A DNA stretch of 64,000 bases from Scytalidium lignicola. Taxonomy: Eukaryota > Ascomycota > Leotiomycetes. Shown piece after piece: positions 25,005-36,659 of the stretch. Under the pieces are notes generated by a model. It searched no databases, was not told where the DNA came from, and saw only the letters and a program-made list of their open reading frames with translations. The stretch lies in contig NCSJ02000028.1 in NCBI GenBank assembly GCA_002812745.2, positions 163,721 through 227,720 on the forward strand, in the 5' to 3' direction. The translations under genes were made by a program, and so were the position numbers. Position 1 is the first letter of the stretch. Every line of letters begins with the position of its first letter.

Positions 25005-25395
25005 TTTGTCCTCTTTAGTCAATACTAGAGACTATTCAATTCTATCGAATCTCCATCTGCGACGTTTGGTGTTGAATAGAATTGTGGCTCCTCTTCGAAT
25101 AAACTTGAATGCAGGCGAGGCTTACTGTAATATTTATGCTTGTGTGCCGTCACTTCTCGGCCTTGCGCTCGGACCCCTGGTGCCCATGTGGGCTGCCTTG
25201 CCAGAATTACAGGTGAAGCTTATTCAAACTGCGGAGCGTTGGAATCTGTTTTTCGAAAGAATCAGCTTGAGGGTGCTTGATAGAAATAGGCAACCTGCCA
25301 GATCGGTGACTCTGTCTGTGGCGACTTTGTGAGATGACCAGATCACCTGGACGATAGCACTTGGAAGCTCCTGAACCCGTGAGCATCCCGCCAGA
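25005..25395. promoter_or_regulatory. divergent promoter region ALE1/VPS45
   Basis: This 391-base gap separates the start codons of two divergent genes and must hold both promoters and leaders. A TGACGTCA (CRE-type) palindrome occurs just beside it, inside the first ALE1 intron near 24934. No TATA box or other site could be assigned with confidence. Confidence 0.45.
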
Positions 25396-27227
25396 ATGGA
25401 CGTCGTACAGGCCGTCTCAGGCTACATTTCCAAGATGGTGTCTGCTGGAGATAGCGCTTCAGGGACACCATCGGGGAAGATGAAAATTCTGCTCTTGGAC
25501 AGCGAGACGGTCTCCATCGTGTCGACGGCCATTACGCAGTCTGCGCTCCTCAACCATGAGGTCTATCTAATCGACCGATTAGACAACCAGAACCGAGAGA
25601 AAATGCGACACCTACGATGTTTGTGTTTTGTACGACCCTCCTCAGATTCTATACAGTATCTCATCGACGAATTTCGAGAACCGAAGTATGGCGAATATAA
25701 TATCTACTTCAGCAATGTGGTGAAGAAGTCCTCTCTCGAGCGATTGGCGGAAGCAGATGATCATGAAGTCGTGAGAGTTGTGCAAGAGCATTTTGCGGAC
25801 TATCTTGTGGTCAATCCAGATCTGTTTACCTTAGATCTGGGCTTCCCAAAACAACGGATATGGAGCGGAAATCCGGATACCTGGAACTTGGACGCTTTAC
25901 AGCGGAGTACTGAGGGGGTAATTGGGGTCTTACTATCTCTGAAAAAGAAGCCATTGATCAGATATGAAAAGAATAGCCTGCTGGCAAAAAAGCTAGCTAC
26001 TGAAGTACGATATCATATTACCCAGGAGGACCAACTCTTCGACTTTCGGAAAGTCGATACACCTCCAATTCTCCTCATACTAGATCGAAGGGATGACCCT
26101 ATTACGCCTCTCTTAACACAATGGACGTACCAGGCTATGGTCCACGAGTTGCTAGGGATTCGTAATGGTAGGGTGGATTTGAGTGAGGTACCAGATGTGC
26201 GGCCAGAGTTAAAAGAAGTTGTGTTATCTCAGGACCAAGATCCATTTTTCAAGAAAAACATGTTCCTCAATTTTGGAGACCTTGGTGGCAACATCAAAGA
26301 TTACGTTGAGCAATATCAGTCCAAGACCAAAAACAGCTCGAATATCGAATCGATCGCAGATATGAAGCGTTTTATCGAGGAGTATCCGGAATTCAGAAAG
26401 CTGTCGGGGAATGTTAGTAAACACGTTACACTTGTCGGAGAATTGAGCAGGAGAGTTGGCGAGGAGGACTTGCTTGAAGTCAGTGAGGTTGAGCAGAGTC
26501 TGGCATGTAATGACAACCATGCAAATGATCTAAAGGTATGCTCTTATCAGTGTATCCTGTCACATGTGAAGCTGACATGCCGCAGAATGTTCAGAGACTT
26601 ATTCAATCACCCAATGTAACACCTGATAGCAAGCTCCGTTTAGTTGCTTTATACTCGCTACGATATGACAAACATCCTTCAAATGCTTTGTCTGTATTAG
26701 TTGATCTGCTTTCAGCCGCTGGAAATGTGCCTCAGCGAAGGATTGACCTCGTGGCTAAGCTTCTTATCTACCATTCCTCACTGCAGCAAGCTCAGACTGC
26801 TGGAGGTATTTCCGATATATTCGAGTCAGCGGGGATATTCTCGGGTGCTCGAGATAGGTTTAAGGGGCTAAAAGGCGTGGAGAATGTCTACACACAACAT
26901 TCTCCGCGATTAGAGCTGACGCTACAAAATCTCATCAAAGGTCGATTACGAGACCAACAATACCCGTTTGTTGAAGGTGGTGGATCGACGCGAGAGAAAC
27001 CTCAAGATATCATTGTATTTATTATTGGAGGAGTTACGTTTGAGGAGGCAAAAACAGTCTCACATATTAATGCCTCTGCACCTGGAGTGCGGATCGTTCT
27101 TGGTGGGACCACGATCCATAACAGTACGACTTTCCTTGAAGAAATGGAAGATGCGGTGTCTTCGTGGCCAGAACCTGCACCTACAACTGCAGCTGGGAGG
27201 TTACGGAGGGAGACGGGAAGGAGATAG
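25396..27227 (+). CDS. VPS45: Sec1/Munc18-family protein Vps45
   Basis: Two exons, 25396-26535 and 26586-27227, joined in phase 0 (LK/NVQRLIQSPN), predict 593 residues, close to yeast Vps45 (577). The Sec1 domain runs the full length: MKILLLDSETVSIVSTA, the domain 1 segment EVYLIDRLDN, LRPS-like FVRPSSDSIQYL, the conserved LLILDRRDDPITPLLTQW-type block, and the C-terminal IVFIIGGVTFEEA with LGGTTIHNS. Vps45 binds the syntaxin Tlg2 and promotes SNARE assembly in Golgi-to-endosome and vacuolar traffic. The ABHD11-like gene follows 382 bases downstream on the same strand. Confidence 0.95.
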
Positions 27228-27609
27228 ACCCCTAAAAGTATTTCTGAGGTGGTCTATTACTTATAAGGTAGCTAGGGCATGGAGTTCGGAGCATTGAGAA
27301 AAGTCTAGATATATTCCTGGGGTGGATGCGTTCTAACAACGACACTGAATAATATTTCATGTATACTATATTCAAGATAAAACTGTCTCTTTCTTTGATC
27401 TAATGGACATGCCCCTTTGTCATCTTCCGAACTTCGATGTACTGTAGCTGCAACAGTGCCTTGAGCGCCTAAGGCCAATTTCAAATGACATCAATTTCTT
27501 GGCGTTTGGAATTTATTGAGGCGCTCTGTTTATAACATAACAAAACACCAAGTTATGCCTAATTCGAATATCTGTGAATATTTCAAGCACTATCCACTGC
27601 TTCTACAGC
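27228..27609. other. intergenic VPS45 to hydrolase gene
   Basis: 3' flank of VPS45 and promoter/leader of the next gene. No additional element recognised. Confidence 0.5.
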
Positions 27610-28809
27610 ATGGGATCTAGATTATCTCCCCTGCGAATAGCTCCGCAGCTCCTGCGACGGAGTTACGCTACTTCAGCAAGAGTCCGACTCGCATTTGATC
27701 TCCACGAACCTCCTAATCCATCCTCCAATTCAAAAAATGCTCCGATAATCTTCATGCATGGACTGTTTGGATCTAAACAGAATAACCGGGGCATTAGTAA
27801 GTGAGCAGATATTCAACCTGGATCTCAATTGGAAAGGGTACTCATGACTCCCTTGGAACAGAGCCCTAGCACGAGACTTGCAACGCCCTATTTATGCAAT
27901 AGTTAGTGGATCATACCGTATATCGATTGTGAGAGACGTTAGCTAATAGGTTTCGAGGACCTTCGAAATCATGGAGACTCTCCGCATGAACCTAAGCACA
28001 ACTACCTAGTGATGGCAGACGATGTAGCGCACTTTATCGAGCATCATAAATTGAACGAGCCGACGTTAATAGGACACTCCATGTGAGCAATTCAATTGAG
28101 ATGAGATAGTTTGAAGTCAAGCTAAAGGCGTATTTCTAGGGGCGCAAAGACCGCAATGACTCTGGCTCTTCGATCTCCGGATATGGTCCGCGACATTGTT
28201 TCAGTGGACAACGCTCCAATCGATGCTGCTCTACTGGGAACATTCGCAAGATACATCCAGGGTATGAAGAAAGTCGAAGACGCTGGAGTTACAAGGCAAG
28301 GCGAGGCAGACAAGATTCTCCAAGACTATGAGGATGTATGCAGAAACCATAAAAGCAGATATGATTCTTTCACTGGCCTATTGCTAACAATTTGTTCTAT
28401 AGAATCTCCCAATCCGCCAATTTCTCCTGACCAATCTATATAAACCGCAGGGCGAGAAAACATACAAGTTCCGAATTCCGTTGAAGATCTTAGGTACCGG
28501 ATTAGACAATCTAGGAGACTTCCCGTATAAGAACCCTGATGAGAGGAGGTTCAATAAGCCAGCTCTTTTTGTCCGGGGAACGAAGAGCCATTATATCGCA
28601 GACGAAGCGATCCCGATTATCGGAAGATTCTTCCCCAAGTTTGAACTTGTAGACATAGATGCTGGCCATTGGGTAATTTCAGAGCAACCGGAAGAATTCA
28701 GGAGAGGTTCGTGATCCCATCTCTCTTCCCTTTATTCCCATGTATAAAAGCCATTCTAACCCATATGTTCCGAGTAGTTGTCGTAGAGTTCCTAAAACCA
28801 AAAGAATAG
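27610..28809 (+). CDS. mitochondrial alpha/beta hydrolase (Imo32/ABHD11 type)
   Basis: Six exons (27610-27800, 27862-27901, 27958-28082, 28140-28335, 28403-28706, 28778-28809) sum to 888 bases, 295 residues. The N terminus, MGSRLSPLRIAPQLLRRSYA, is basic and amphipathic like a mitochondrial presequence. The fold is marked by FMHGLFGSKQNN (oxyanion region), DLRNHGDSPH, the nucleophile elbow GHSMGAK and the catalytic His in DAGHWVISEQPEEF; FVRGTKSHYI holds the late core strand. These phrases are those of the ABHD11/yeast Imo32 branch, thioester/ester hydrolases of the mitochondrial matrix with poorly known substrates; human ABHD11 protects lipoylated 2-oxoglutarate dehydrogenase. An in-frame upstream Met at 27574 would add 12 residues; the later one was chosen because it starts the presequence. 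Confidence 0.85.
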
Positions 28810-28942
28810 ACATCCAATAAAGGTTTATCCTATACCGGGTATAATCGTAACAGCATAAAACCCCAAGCTCCAAATCTTCCCAAAAAAACGCCCCTCTGAT
28901 CCCGATCCCAAGTCGTATGCAAAGTTGAATAAAACTCCATCA

Positions 28943-29723
28943 TTAACATGAGCAACCCGAGCTCATCGTATCAGCCGCTCCAGCCATAGAGATCCCCCCC
29001 ACCCTCCACGACGATGCATTCAGCAGCTCAGGTCTCTTCACAATCTCATCCACAATATCCACAAACGGTTTCTTGACATTCTGCCTAGTTTTCGAACTAA
29101 CCTCGCAGAACCCACACCCATGTCTCGCAGCCAAAGCCTCTCCTTCCTCGTATTTCACCGTTCGCGACGACGCTGCCTTGTCAAGCTTGCTGCCCACAAG
29201 ATACATGACGGAGCCGGACATGGCGTTCGACTCCGCCTCCTCGAACCACCCTTCCATAGCCAGGAAACTGTCTCTGCGCGAGATGTCGTAGACCAAGATG
29301 ACGCCATGCGCACCGCGATAGTAACTATTCGACAGCGTCCGAAACCGTTCTTGTCCTGCCGTGTCTAATAGATTCAGCCGGTACGCCTTGCCGTGGACGG
29401 ACAACTTCTTGACCTGAGAACAGAAAAGTTAAAAGTTTGTTAGAAATGGGCTTGTATTTTTAAACACATTGTAGCTTGCTTGGGGGGCGTAATGAGATTC
29501 CTTACTTTAAAATCCACGCCTATTGTCGCTGTAGAAGACTCAGAGTCAAACTGGTCGTCGCAATATCGAATGAGTACTATTTGGTTATATGTGAGCTTTT
29601 TTCCCCTTGTGCGTAGGCAGAAACAACTGGTTTTTGAGGGTTGTAAATACATGCGGATTTCCCTGCTCCAGAGGGGCCGATCATTAAGATCTTAAGTGTG
29701 GGAAGGGATTCATCTGAAGCCAT
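28943..29723 (-). CDS. Rab-family small GTPase (Rab18-like)
   Basis: Exons 29651-29723, 29506-29576 and 28943-29413 predict 204 residues. G boxes: GPSGAGKS at 16-23 (P-loop), the effector-region Thr in ATIGVDFK, DTAGQERFRTL (G3) and EVSSKT (G5). The C terminus ends SSGCSC, a CXC geranylgeranylation motif, so it should be membrane-anchored by Rab GGTase. Sequence style, with IGVDFKVKKL and YYRGAHGVILVYD, points to the Rab18/Rab1-like group; in animals Rab18 acts at ER and lipid droplets. The G4 box, normally NKxD, reads SKLD; Ser for Asn should weaken guanine recognition unless compensated. The gene is convergent with the hydrolase gene, 133 bases apart. Confidence 0.88.
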
Positions 29724-30108
29724 CTTTGATAGTTGTGCTATGTATGGCTCCCGATAAAAGTTGAGCTTATTCTATCAGAATCTTGACGACCTTCATAGTA
29801 GAGGATGCGGATCTCCAAAATAAAAGATGGTAGGGTTGGATCATCGACGTCAGTTGTCAACGGTCCCTCGGCTAAAACCAAGGCTGCAGCCCAATAACTA
29901 GCTCGTCTTACCAAAAAGCTTTTAATCACCTCTAAATTAGAAGAAGTAGGGCGGGAGTCTTTTAGAATCATTTTGGAAAATTTTGGAATTTGATTTATAG
30001 CCCTAATGCCAGACAGTCATAAAAGTCACGCCCTATGCCCATCGTAAGACCTGACATCCTGCCAATGACCAGTCAAGAACCCCGGATCCACAACACAAAT
30101 TTGCACAT
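29724..30108. other. intergenic Rab gene to eS1 gene
   Basis: Promoter/leader of the Rab gene and 3' flank of the ribosomal-protein gene. A 77-codon open frame (29738-29971, -) lies just upstream of the Rab start and could at most be an upstream open frame. Confidence 0.45.
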
Positions 30109-31155
30109 TTATACTGAATCCAACACCTTCTCCTTGAATTCCCGCTCAACCTTCTGTCCCTGCTCATCTGTGTTTGACTCGCCGTGAAGGGTAAGAAGAG
30201 TACCGAGGTCAAACTTGGGCTGCTTCAACAACTTGACTTTACGGATATGGACCTAATAGATGTTAGCGAACAGTCTAATGTTGGAGTATTTCCAGGACGG
30301 AAACGTACATTTTGTAATGGGTAGATGCCTTGTGTGGCTTTCTCGATCTCACGGCCAATAACCTCAGGGATGAGCTTAGCAGTAAGTTGTGTAAGGGTGC
30401 AGCTGGAAGCTTCACGTTGGATGATCTCAATCATCTTTCGGCGGATGGCCCGAATCTGCGACGAAGCAGCATATGTTGTCTTCTTGATCTGGTTTGGTCG
30501 CTTCTTGGTGAAAGCGATGGCGAAGAGGCGGAGGAGGTAGTCATCGGTCGTCTTGACAGTGATGTTGGCCTCAATCAAGGATTGCCATTTTCGGACGAGG
30601 GATCGGAGTTTGTCTGATGTGAAATCTAGGCCGTGGAAGTTGGTCAAGCAGTTCTTTCCTTGGACCTCATCGACACGAAGCTTGATCTTTCGGAAAGCGT
30701 GGTCCTCATCTTTTTGCAGGTCCGCTAGAGAAACCTCGAAAATTCTTCCCTTCAAAGCATCGTTTGCGTTTTTGAGACCAGTGGTTCTGTTGACGAGAGT
30801 CTTGCCGACACTATAAAAACTGTTAGGTAGGGGTTTGAGGGGAAATTAGGAAGGGTAGTCGTACTCTCGGACGTTGAACGACGATGGGGCCTTGTTACAT
30901 TGTCAGCACACGTAGAATGCATTGAAACTCGATAATGAGCATACCTTGATCTGATACCAATCCTTACGGGCGAAAGGATCTTGGGTCTTCTTCTTGAGAC
31001 CCTTCTTACCCTTTGAAAGGCGCTTGTTCCTATGATATTGTCAGACTCGACGTTCTTGGAAATAAACCACCAAATATCCTGCAGCTGCAATTCCATTTCT
31101 CCCTTATCCATAAGATCTTGTTAATTTAGGAAGCCACTCACTTTCCGACAGCCAT
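30109..31155 (-). CDS. RPS1: 40S ribosomal protein eS1 (RPS3A/RPS1)
   Basis: Five exons (31142-31155, 30945-31029, 30865-30890, 30309-30810, 30109-30252) sum to 771 bases, 256 residues, the usual length for eS1. The start [19 protein letters not shown] and the blocks [48 protein letters not shown] and [20 protein letters not shown] are highly conserved in the family. eS1 lies on the 40S platform beside the mRNA exit. The first coding exon is only 14 bases and the third 26 bases, so the gene is easily misannotated. Intron-rich 5' ends are common in fungal ribosomal-protein genes. Confidence 0.95.
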
Positions 31156-31872
31156 GATTGCGATAGGGCACCTAGTCGCTGGGCTGTTATGTTGAACTTG
31201 TTGTCGTCGTGAATTCGTGAGGACGAAATATTTCAGGTGAATATTCGTTGTGCGTTTCGCTCGCTTAGCGTGGGTTGAGGTTATGAACTAACCTCATTAT
31301 GACTAGTGTGCTTACTTAATCATTTTTCCGTCTACGACTGACTCTCCTCGCTGTGAATGGGCAACAATATCGTCGTATTCTCCGTCCACTGAACGTCAAA
31401 GAAACTTCATTCAGCGAATTAAATGGATCGCACAAAGTCTGATGTATGTATGTTCAATATTAATATACACTATATTATCTATCATATTTGAAAGCGTTGC
31501 CTAACTCTGCAAGCTATGTATTATATACTTATTCGAGAAAGTGTAATTGGTCCTCCCATAACCACTTCGAAAAATTATATACCTATAAAATATTATTAAA
31601 ATCAGTAGGATATATAGCAAGCCCTTCGCTCAATTCCCGATGTTGACCCTATCCAACTCCGCACGAGAAAACTCCGTGACTCCTAGATCACCCACCACAC
31701 GGGACCTCGGTCCCAGGGCTGGCTTGTATTTTGGATTGGATTATCCTGTCCTTCGAATCTAATTTCCCTATTACCTCCACCGTTGGGTGTGATGAAGGAT
31801 CATCTTTAGAAAAAAAATATCCATCGTCCTTATCTTCGATTGTCGTAATCCCCTGTTATCACAGGGTTTGTC
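31156..31872. promoter_or_regulatory. eS1 promoter region and flank
   Basis: The promoter and leader of the eS1 gene, then AT-rich spacer (31.44-31.63 kb), then the 3' flank of the small unknown gene. No specific element was assigned. Confidence 0.4.
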
Positions 31873-32318
31873 TCAGCGTGATTTCTCGGATCTGCTATCC
31901 GCAGCTTCTTCGTCGTCATGATACTCTAGGAAGTCCTCGAAGTTGGGGAAACTGAAATAATTGCCCGCTATTATCTAGCATTAGCTTCAAACTTCTTTAT
32001 GCAGAAGGAATACTACTCACACTGGTGGATCGAGATTTCAAAGGGTTCCTTATTTGTCCCCGAGGGTGAGCTTCCAGGAGATGGTGATCGAAGGCCCGGA
32101 CTGGAGCAGCTACTGTTGGGAGCGCCTTGCATATTATGTTCGCTCTGAAGTCTGGCTAATAGCGTTGATGCTCGGGAGGATTGGAGGCTTGCCAGATCTT
32201 TTCTAGAAGCATTGGAAGTGGCCAAGGCCGGAGCCGTGGCACTGGCTCGCATGAGTTTCGGCCGTCGAGCTTGGGAAGTGTTTAGTGGCATTCCTCGGGA
32301 TTGAGACATGGTCGCCAT
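31873..32318 (-). CDS. small protein of unknown function
   Basis: Two exons, 32023-32318 and 31873-31951, join with a GT-AG intron to a 124-residue protein. The first part is basic and rich in Ser, Ala and Arg (RRPKLMRASATAPALATS), then Ser/Pro-rich (SSPGLRSPSPGSSPSG). Splicing brings in a distinct acidic end, FPNFEDFLEYHDDEE, which is the best argument that the gene is real, because it appears only in the spliced frame and total length is divisible by three. No domain recognised. The start could be at 32318, or at 32351 with an added hydrophobic stretch. Confidence 0.5.
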
Positions 32319-33504
32319 AATCCAGAGTGGAGGTGAGAAAGTCAGGAACAAGTGAGGATCAGTGCTGCGAGGTACTTGTAGGATGATGAGAGAAATGATG
32401 GACTTGGGGAAGCGTCACCTTAGGGGAAGGACAGGCACAAGTATTGATTTGGATCAGCTTCTCCGCAGTTTGAGCGATCATACCATATATACCAGCAATA
32501 ATCACCTTAGCGGGAAGTAATACGATGTCTAGAATTACCCAGCGTGCCTAGGTGTCGAGGGCGAACGCCACCTCGACGACCACCGCGGCCCCTTCTTGAA
32601 TTGAAGGCTCCTGTGTGCACACCAACATGATGTGGAGGATGGCCATTGGGTGTGGGCCGGAATCTGGAAGAGGGAAGCGTCTCCACCCGGAAGGGTCCCA
32701 GCAAGCCGGAATCCGTGGCTGCCCCAGGCCAAAACGCCTGCTTAGTGGTCGCCCTGCCTAGACCGGTTCGTGGGTCGTGGAGGGTGGTGGGAGGGTGTTG
32801 GAAGGAAGGGTGTTGGGGGGTTACATGATGGCTTGTACATTAAAGTCCAGAGTGCTTTTTGGGCGTGTGCTGGTCGTGGTATGGTACCGGTACTTGGAAG
32901 GAGGTGTGGGTGCTGGGCTAATTACCTGTACAGTAACTTGCGCTGTTACGGTACTACTATACGGTAACTTATGTACACGGGTGTACTGTACAGCGTAACT
33001 TACATGTACCGGTACTTGCTGACCTGCGCCCCCAGCAAGGAACCGATCAGCCCGAAGCAAGGCAAGCGAAGGAAGCCAAATGGACGAGGATCCCGTGTGT
33101 TCTGGACTGAATGACCGACAGCGAAGTGTCCGCCAATTCCCCACTCTTCCTTCCCCCCAACACGTGGACGAGTCATCTAAGGCAGGCGCAGCTCACTCGC
33201 GCAAAAACTGGCAATGTCCAATTTCTAATCCTCGCCAGCACCCAACTTGCGGAGGGTCTCATATTATCTAGCTGCACTAAAATGGTCGGGCACGGATGCA
33301 GGTACCAGTACACCACCCGCCGGCACCATACATTGCTGTTGCGGTAGACTGATTATTTGATTGCTTCTTCTCCATCCAGATAATCCATCTCGTGACCGTC
33401 CGATCAATGATCAACACTGTTCGAGAATCAGTTCTATGCCCCGAGCTTTCCTGTCTAGCCGGGGTTGGACCAGGATGGGGCGGGATGAGGGGATGGGGGG
33501 AAAC
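32319..33504. other. intergenic with GTAC-rich repeat patch
   Basis: 5' flank of the small unknown gene and 3' flank of URC1. GC-rich around 32.5-32.8 kb, with G-runs, then a cluster of GTAC-containing palindromes at about 32883-33019. Open frames present in several phases show no domain. Confidence 0.5.
32883..33019. repeat. GTAC/TAACTT repeat cluster
   Basis: GTAC occurs many times in ~140 bases. CTGTACAGTAACTT (32926-32939) recurs as CTGTACAGCGTAACTT (about 32986-33001), and GTAACTT appears a third time at 32964-32970. Local palindromes include TGTACA and GTACCGGTAC. TACTGTACTGTAACTT at about 59960 echoes the unit. Confidence 0.55.
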
Positions 33505-36041
33505 TCACTCTTCCCAGGTGCGGCCTTTCACGGCTTCTAGCTCTTCCTCGGTCATTCTATGGCCAGTGGTAAAGTATCCTAGTGGTGGTCATAATCAGCG
33601 CGCTACTCAGCTTAAGAATGTGGTCCCTAGCTACACACCTGCATTAATCTTTGCATCTATTTCAACCCTTGAATCTTCCGGTATCCAAGACTCCGGAAGC
33701 TCGACCCGCTCGATAATAGGGATGCTACAGTTTTGTCAGAATACCATTATACATTCTCGAAATGAGGCAGGCAACTCACCCTTGACTGACAATGGCATCA
33801 TGCTTCATGCTGCTCTAATTGTTAATATCCGATTCCATGATGGGTGGTACTTAGGCAATGCATACTTGCTCATACTCAGCATCCTATCGATCTTCTTTAT
33901 CCCAAGCCAGTGAAGAATATCAGGCATCAATGCTTGGAATCGCATGTCCTTCACTCCCGCAATATTCTCGGTCCGCTTGAAGTATTCCGATGCTTTATCC
34001 AACCCACGCTTTCGCGCATTGTAGACAAGATACTACAGACCGTGCAAATTAGATAACCACCGAAAGTAGGATTTGAAAATACGGCTGGTCATATTGGATC
34101 TGCAGGCTGTNGGGGGGTGGGATGAATGGATGGATGGATGGTGGGGTGAGTTCTTCCAAAAGAAAATAAAAAGGAATTTTGCCAGGGAGGGTCTGAGTGG
34201 ATGGAATTAAGGGGGTTACTCACTTTCGTAACTTCTCCCAATGCCCGTCCCTCCTTTCTAAAGTAAATGACGACCCCACTTCCGCCCTTTTGTGCTTCTT
34301 TCACAGCTTCCTCGATACCAAAGATGAGATAAGGACGACATGTGCATATATCTGAACCAAACACATCACTTCCATTGCACTGTCACCACAGTTAGGATGA
34401 TCAGATACCAGATTAGAACTCGCCTACCTCATCATGGACTCTGAGCGCCAATCGAACACTCTCATCCGACATCTTAGCCGGGTCTCCGAAGCAGTAAACA
34501 GTCAGGCCACCTATAACTTGTGAGATTAACCTCTTTCACGCGATTCGGACAGTGTTTACCAATGGGTGGTAAGAATAACTTTATGTCGCCTCTTGTGATT
34601 AACTCCGGGTACGAACCGCCAGTGTGCTCGAATAGAGATCTGCGGAGCATTCCTTCATCTATTTCTAATGTCAGCTCACATAACATGCTAAGGTGAAGGG
34701 CGTATACATACCAATCCCAAACCTCTCTGCTACACCGGGAAGGTACCAGACCTAGAGATGGTTTAGACACTTGCCGAGTTTACGGTCTAGACTATACGTA
34801 CAGGTTCAACCGCAAATTTGGTTACAGCCAGCTCACCGGAATCGTTCAGGCAAATTTTTCCATCGGGAACGCTAGGACAAATCTTTAATACATATCTCAC
34901 GAGTAGGATAAACGAGAATAACTCACAGTCGTCCTTCTCGTACGCTTTGCTCTAATTCAGGTATCTAGACAAGGGGGGTTAGACTCGCAAAAGAGATCAG
35001 TTGACTTGGCTTCTTACCTTCATATGAGCCCTCGTGATTGCTTAATTCCTTTGTTAGCAGATTCTATCAAGCCATGAAGTTCTTCATTACCAATTGTGGG
35101 CCTGATATCAACTACCATCTATCAGCATAACGAGCAATCCATTCAGTGATACGGGAGCTTACTATTCTCATTTTCCACAGCATCCTTGAAAAGCCATGGA
35201 GCTAAATGTCCAAGAGGATCCATCGAAACAATCTTCTTTTTATCCGACCATTGTGGAAAAGGACCAATATTGGCAGCAGGTTCAGTGTTGGTGAAGTCGG
35301 GTCTAATGGGTGGCAATTTAGCAGATATCCTACAAAAGACTCGTAATATGTATATTTTGTGGGTAGCTTACTTATGATCTATCTTAATCTCGTTGCTGGC
35401 AACTGCTAGAGCATAGTAAATAGAGTAAGAACCACCGTGGGCTGGAAAAATTAATAATGTCAGTAGGCGGCTTTTTGAAGCTGCAACTTTTGATAATATC
35501 GTACCTCCAATAGCGTTACGCCTCCTGATAGTTGTCTTCGACCTAGAGACAACGACTGGGCCTCTCTTCTGAAAGTCACTGTTACCCCAATCCATAGGTA
35601 AAGGATTTATTCCAACTTGTCCAGGATATGTACTAGAAAGTTAATGTCAATATAAACAGAGCCTTTTGCTCTGGAACAAAAGAGAACTCACGTCAGGATG
35701 ATCCTGGATGTACCACCACTAGCCTTTCGAACATGAGTGACGGCAGCAGGATGACCTTGTGTGAGATCGCTGGCTGTAAGTGATGGAGAATCTGGGATCT
35801 TGACATCTTCTTGGCTTTCCTCCTTCGCGCTGTCCTCCGGACTTGATATCACCTTTGATGCTCCGTTGGGTGCATCTGTAGCAGCAGCGTCACGAACCTC
35901 CTGTATGCCAGCAAGCACATTGACTCGGCCTGTGATGGAATCTACGTTGGAGGCCAATTGAGCTTGGTTGATTTGTAAGGCCTTTAGAGATTCGAGAATC
36001 TCTTTCATCATCGCCGTTTGTTCGGCACTCGAGGAAGCCAT
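33505..36041 (-). CDS. URC1: Urc1-type protein, GTP cyclohydrolase II-like
   Basis: A multi-exon gene whose spliced reading follows fungal 'uracil-regulated protein 1'. The N-terminal exon (MASSSAEQTAMMKEILESLK) is a Ser/Asp-rich leader with an IQEVRDAAAT segment. Later exons give DFTNTEPAANIGPFPQW, DPLGHLAPWLF, DIRPTI joined to AITRAHMK, FEHTGGSYPELITRGDI, and then the GTP cyclohydrolase II core: HDECNGSDVFGSDICTCRPY with the zinc-binding cysteines, VVIYFRKEGRALGEVTK, and ENIAGVKDMRFQALMPDILH. The end reads GYFTTGHRMTEEELEAVKGR. In Lachancea kluyveri URC1 is needed for uracil catabolism by the URC pathway; the reaction is not fully settled. A uracil phosphoribosyltransferase gene lies 1.5 kb upstream. 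An N at 34111 and a (TGGA)n run lie in an intron. Met at 36077 is an alternative start. Confidence 0.9.
34126..34141. repeat. TGGA microsatellite in URC1 intron
   Basis: About four copies of TGGA follow an N and a G-run (34111-34117) within an intron of the URC1 gene. Confidence 0.7.
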
Positions 36042-36659
36042 GATGCTGTGTGTTTTAACACTGAAGGCGGGGTTCACCGGTGTTGGAAATAGAGGGAAAA
36101 GGGAAGCTTAAAGACACGCAATACCTGTACCGGTATGGCGGGAGGAAGAGCGGAATATATAGGAATGAATAATGAAAAAGTCTAAGACGATAAACGTGAA
36201 ACGTGAAAGAAGTATTGGAGAAAGGTGCTTGAAATAGCTCAAGGGAAAGTGCTGGTACCCCTCTCACGTGCAGCTTGTTTCCGCAGTCGTGGAATACAGA
36301 TTATTAAACTAACAGCTCAAAGATAAGTCGACCCAAAACAAAACCTGACTCCAAGGCGGGCCTCAAGGCGGCAGTAGGAGCGACACGCAGTCCATTCAAT
36401 CAACGAAGCTGCTAAGTAGGACAAAGCTAATTGAATGGTCTTATCACATATCAATCGCAGGTGCCACTATCTGCTGAACATTTCATCGGGGCTCACCGCC
36501 GTCTGGAAAGGGAAGTGGAGCAGCCCTTGTTGTCTCTGCCCCGCTACGCGCAGATGATGCTCAGATACACGCTAAGAAACTCGGGGAAAGCGGTAGCCAC
36601 TGCCACTCTTTTGAAATCTACACCGTCAACCACCACGCATCGATTAAGCTCATCACACG
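36042..36659. promoter_or_regulatory. divergent promoter region URC1/ELF1
   Basis: The 618 bases between the URC1 start (-) and the ELF1 start (+) must hold both promoters. A GTACCGGTA palindrome lies near 36126. No site was assigned. Confidence 0.4.

Noticed and set aside
29738..29971. 77-codon frame upstream of the Rab gene
   Set aside because: No domain; at most an upstream open frame in the Rab leader.
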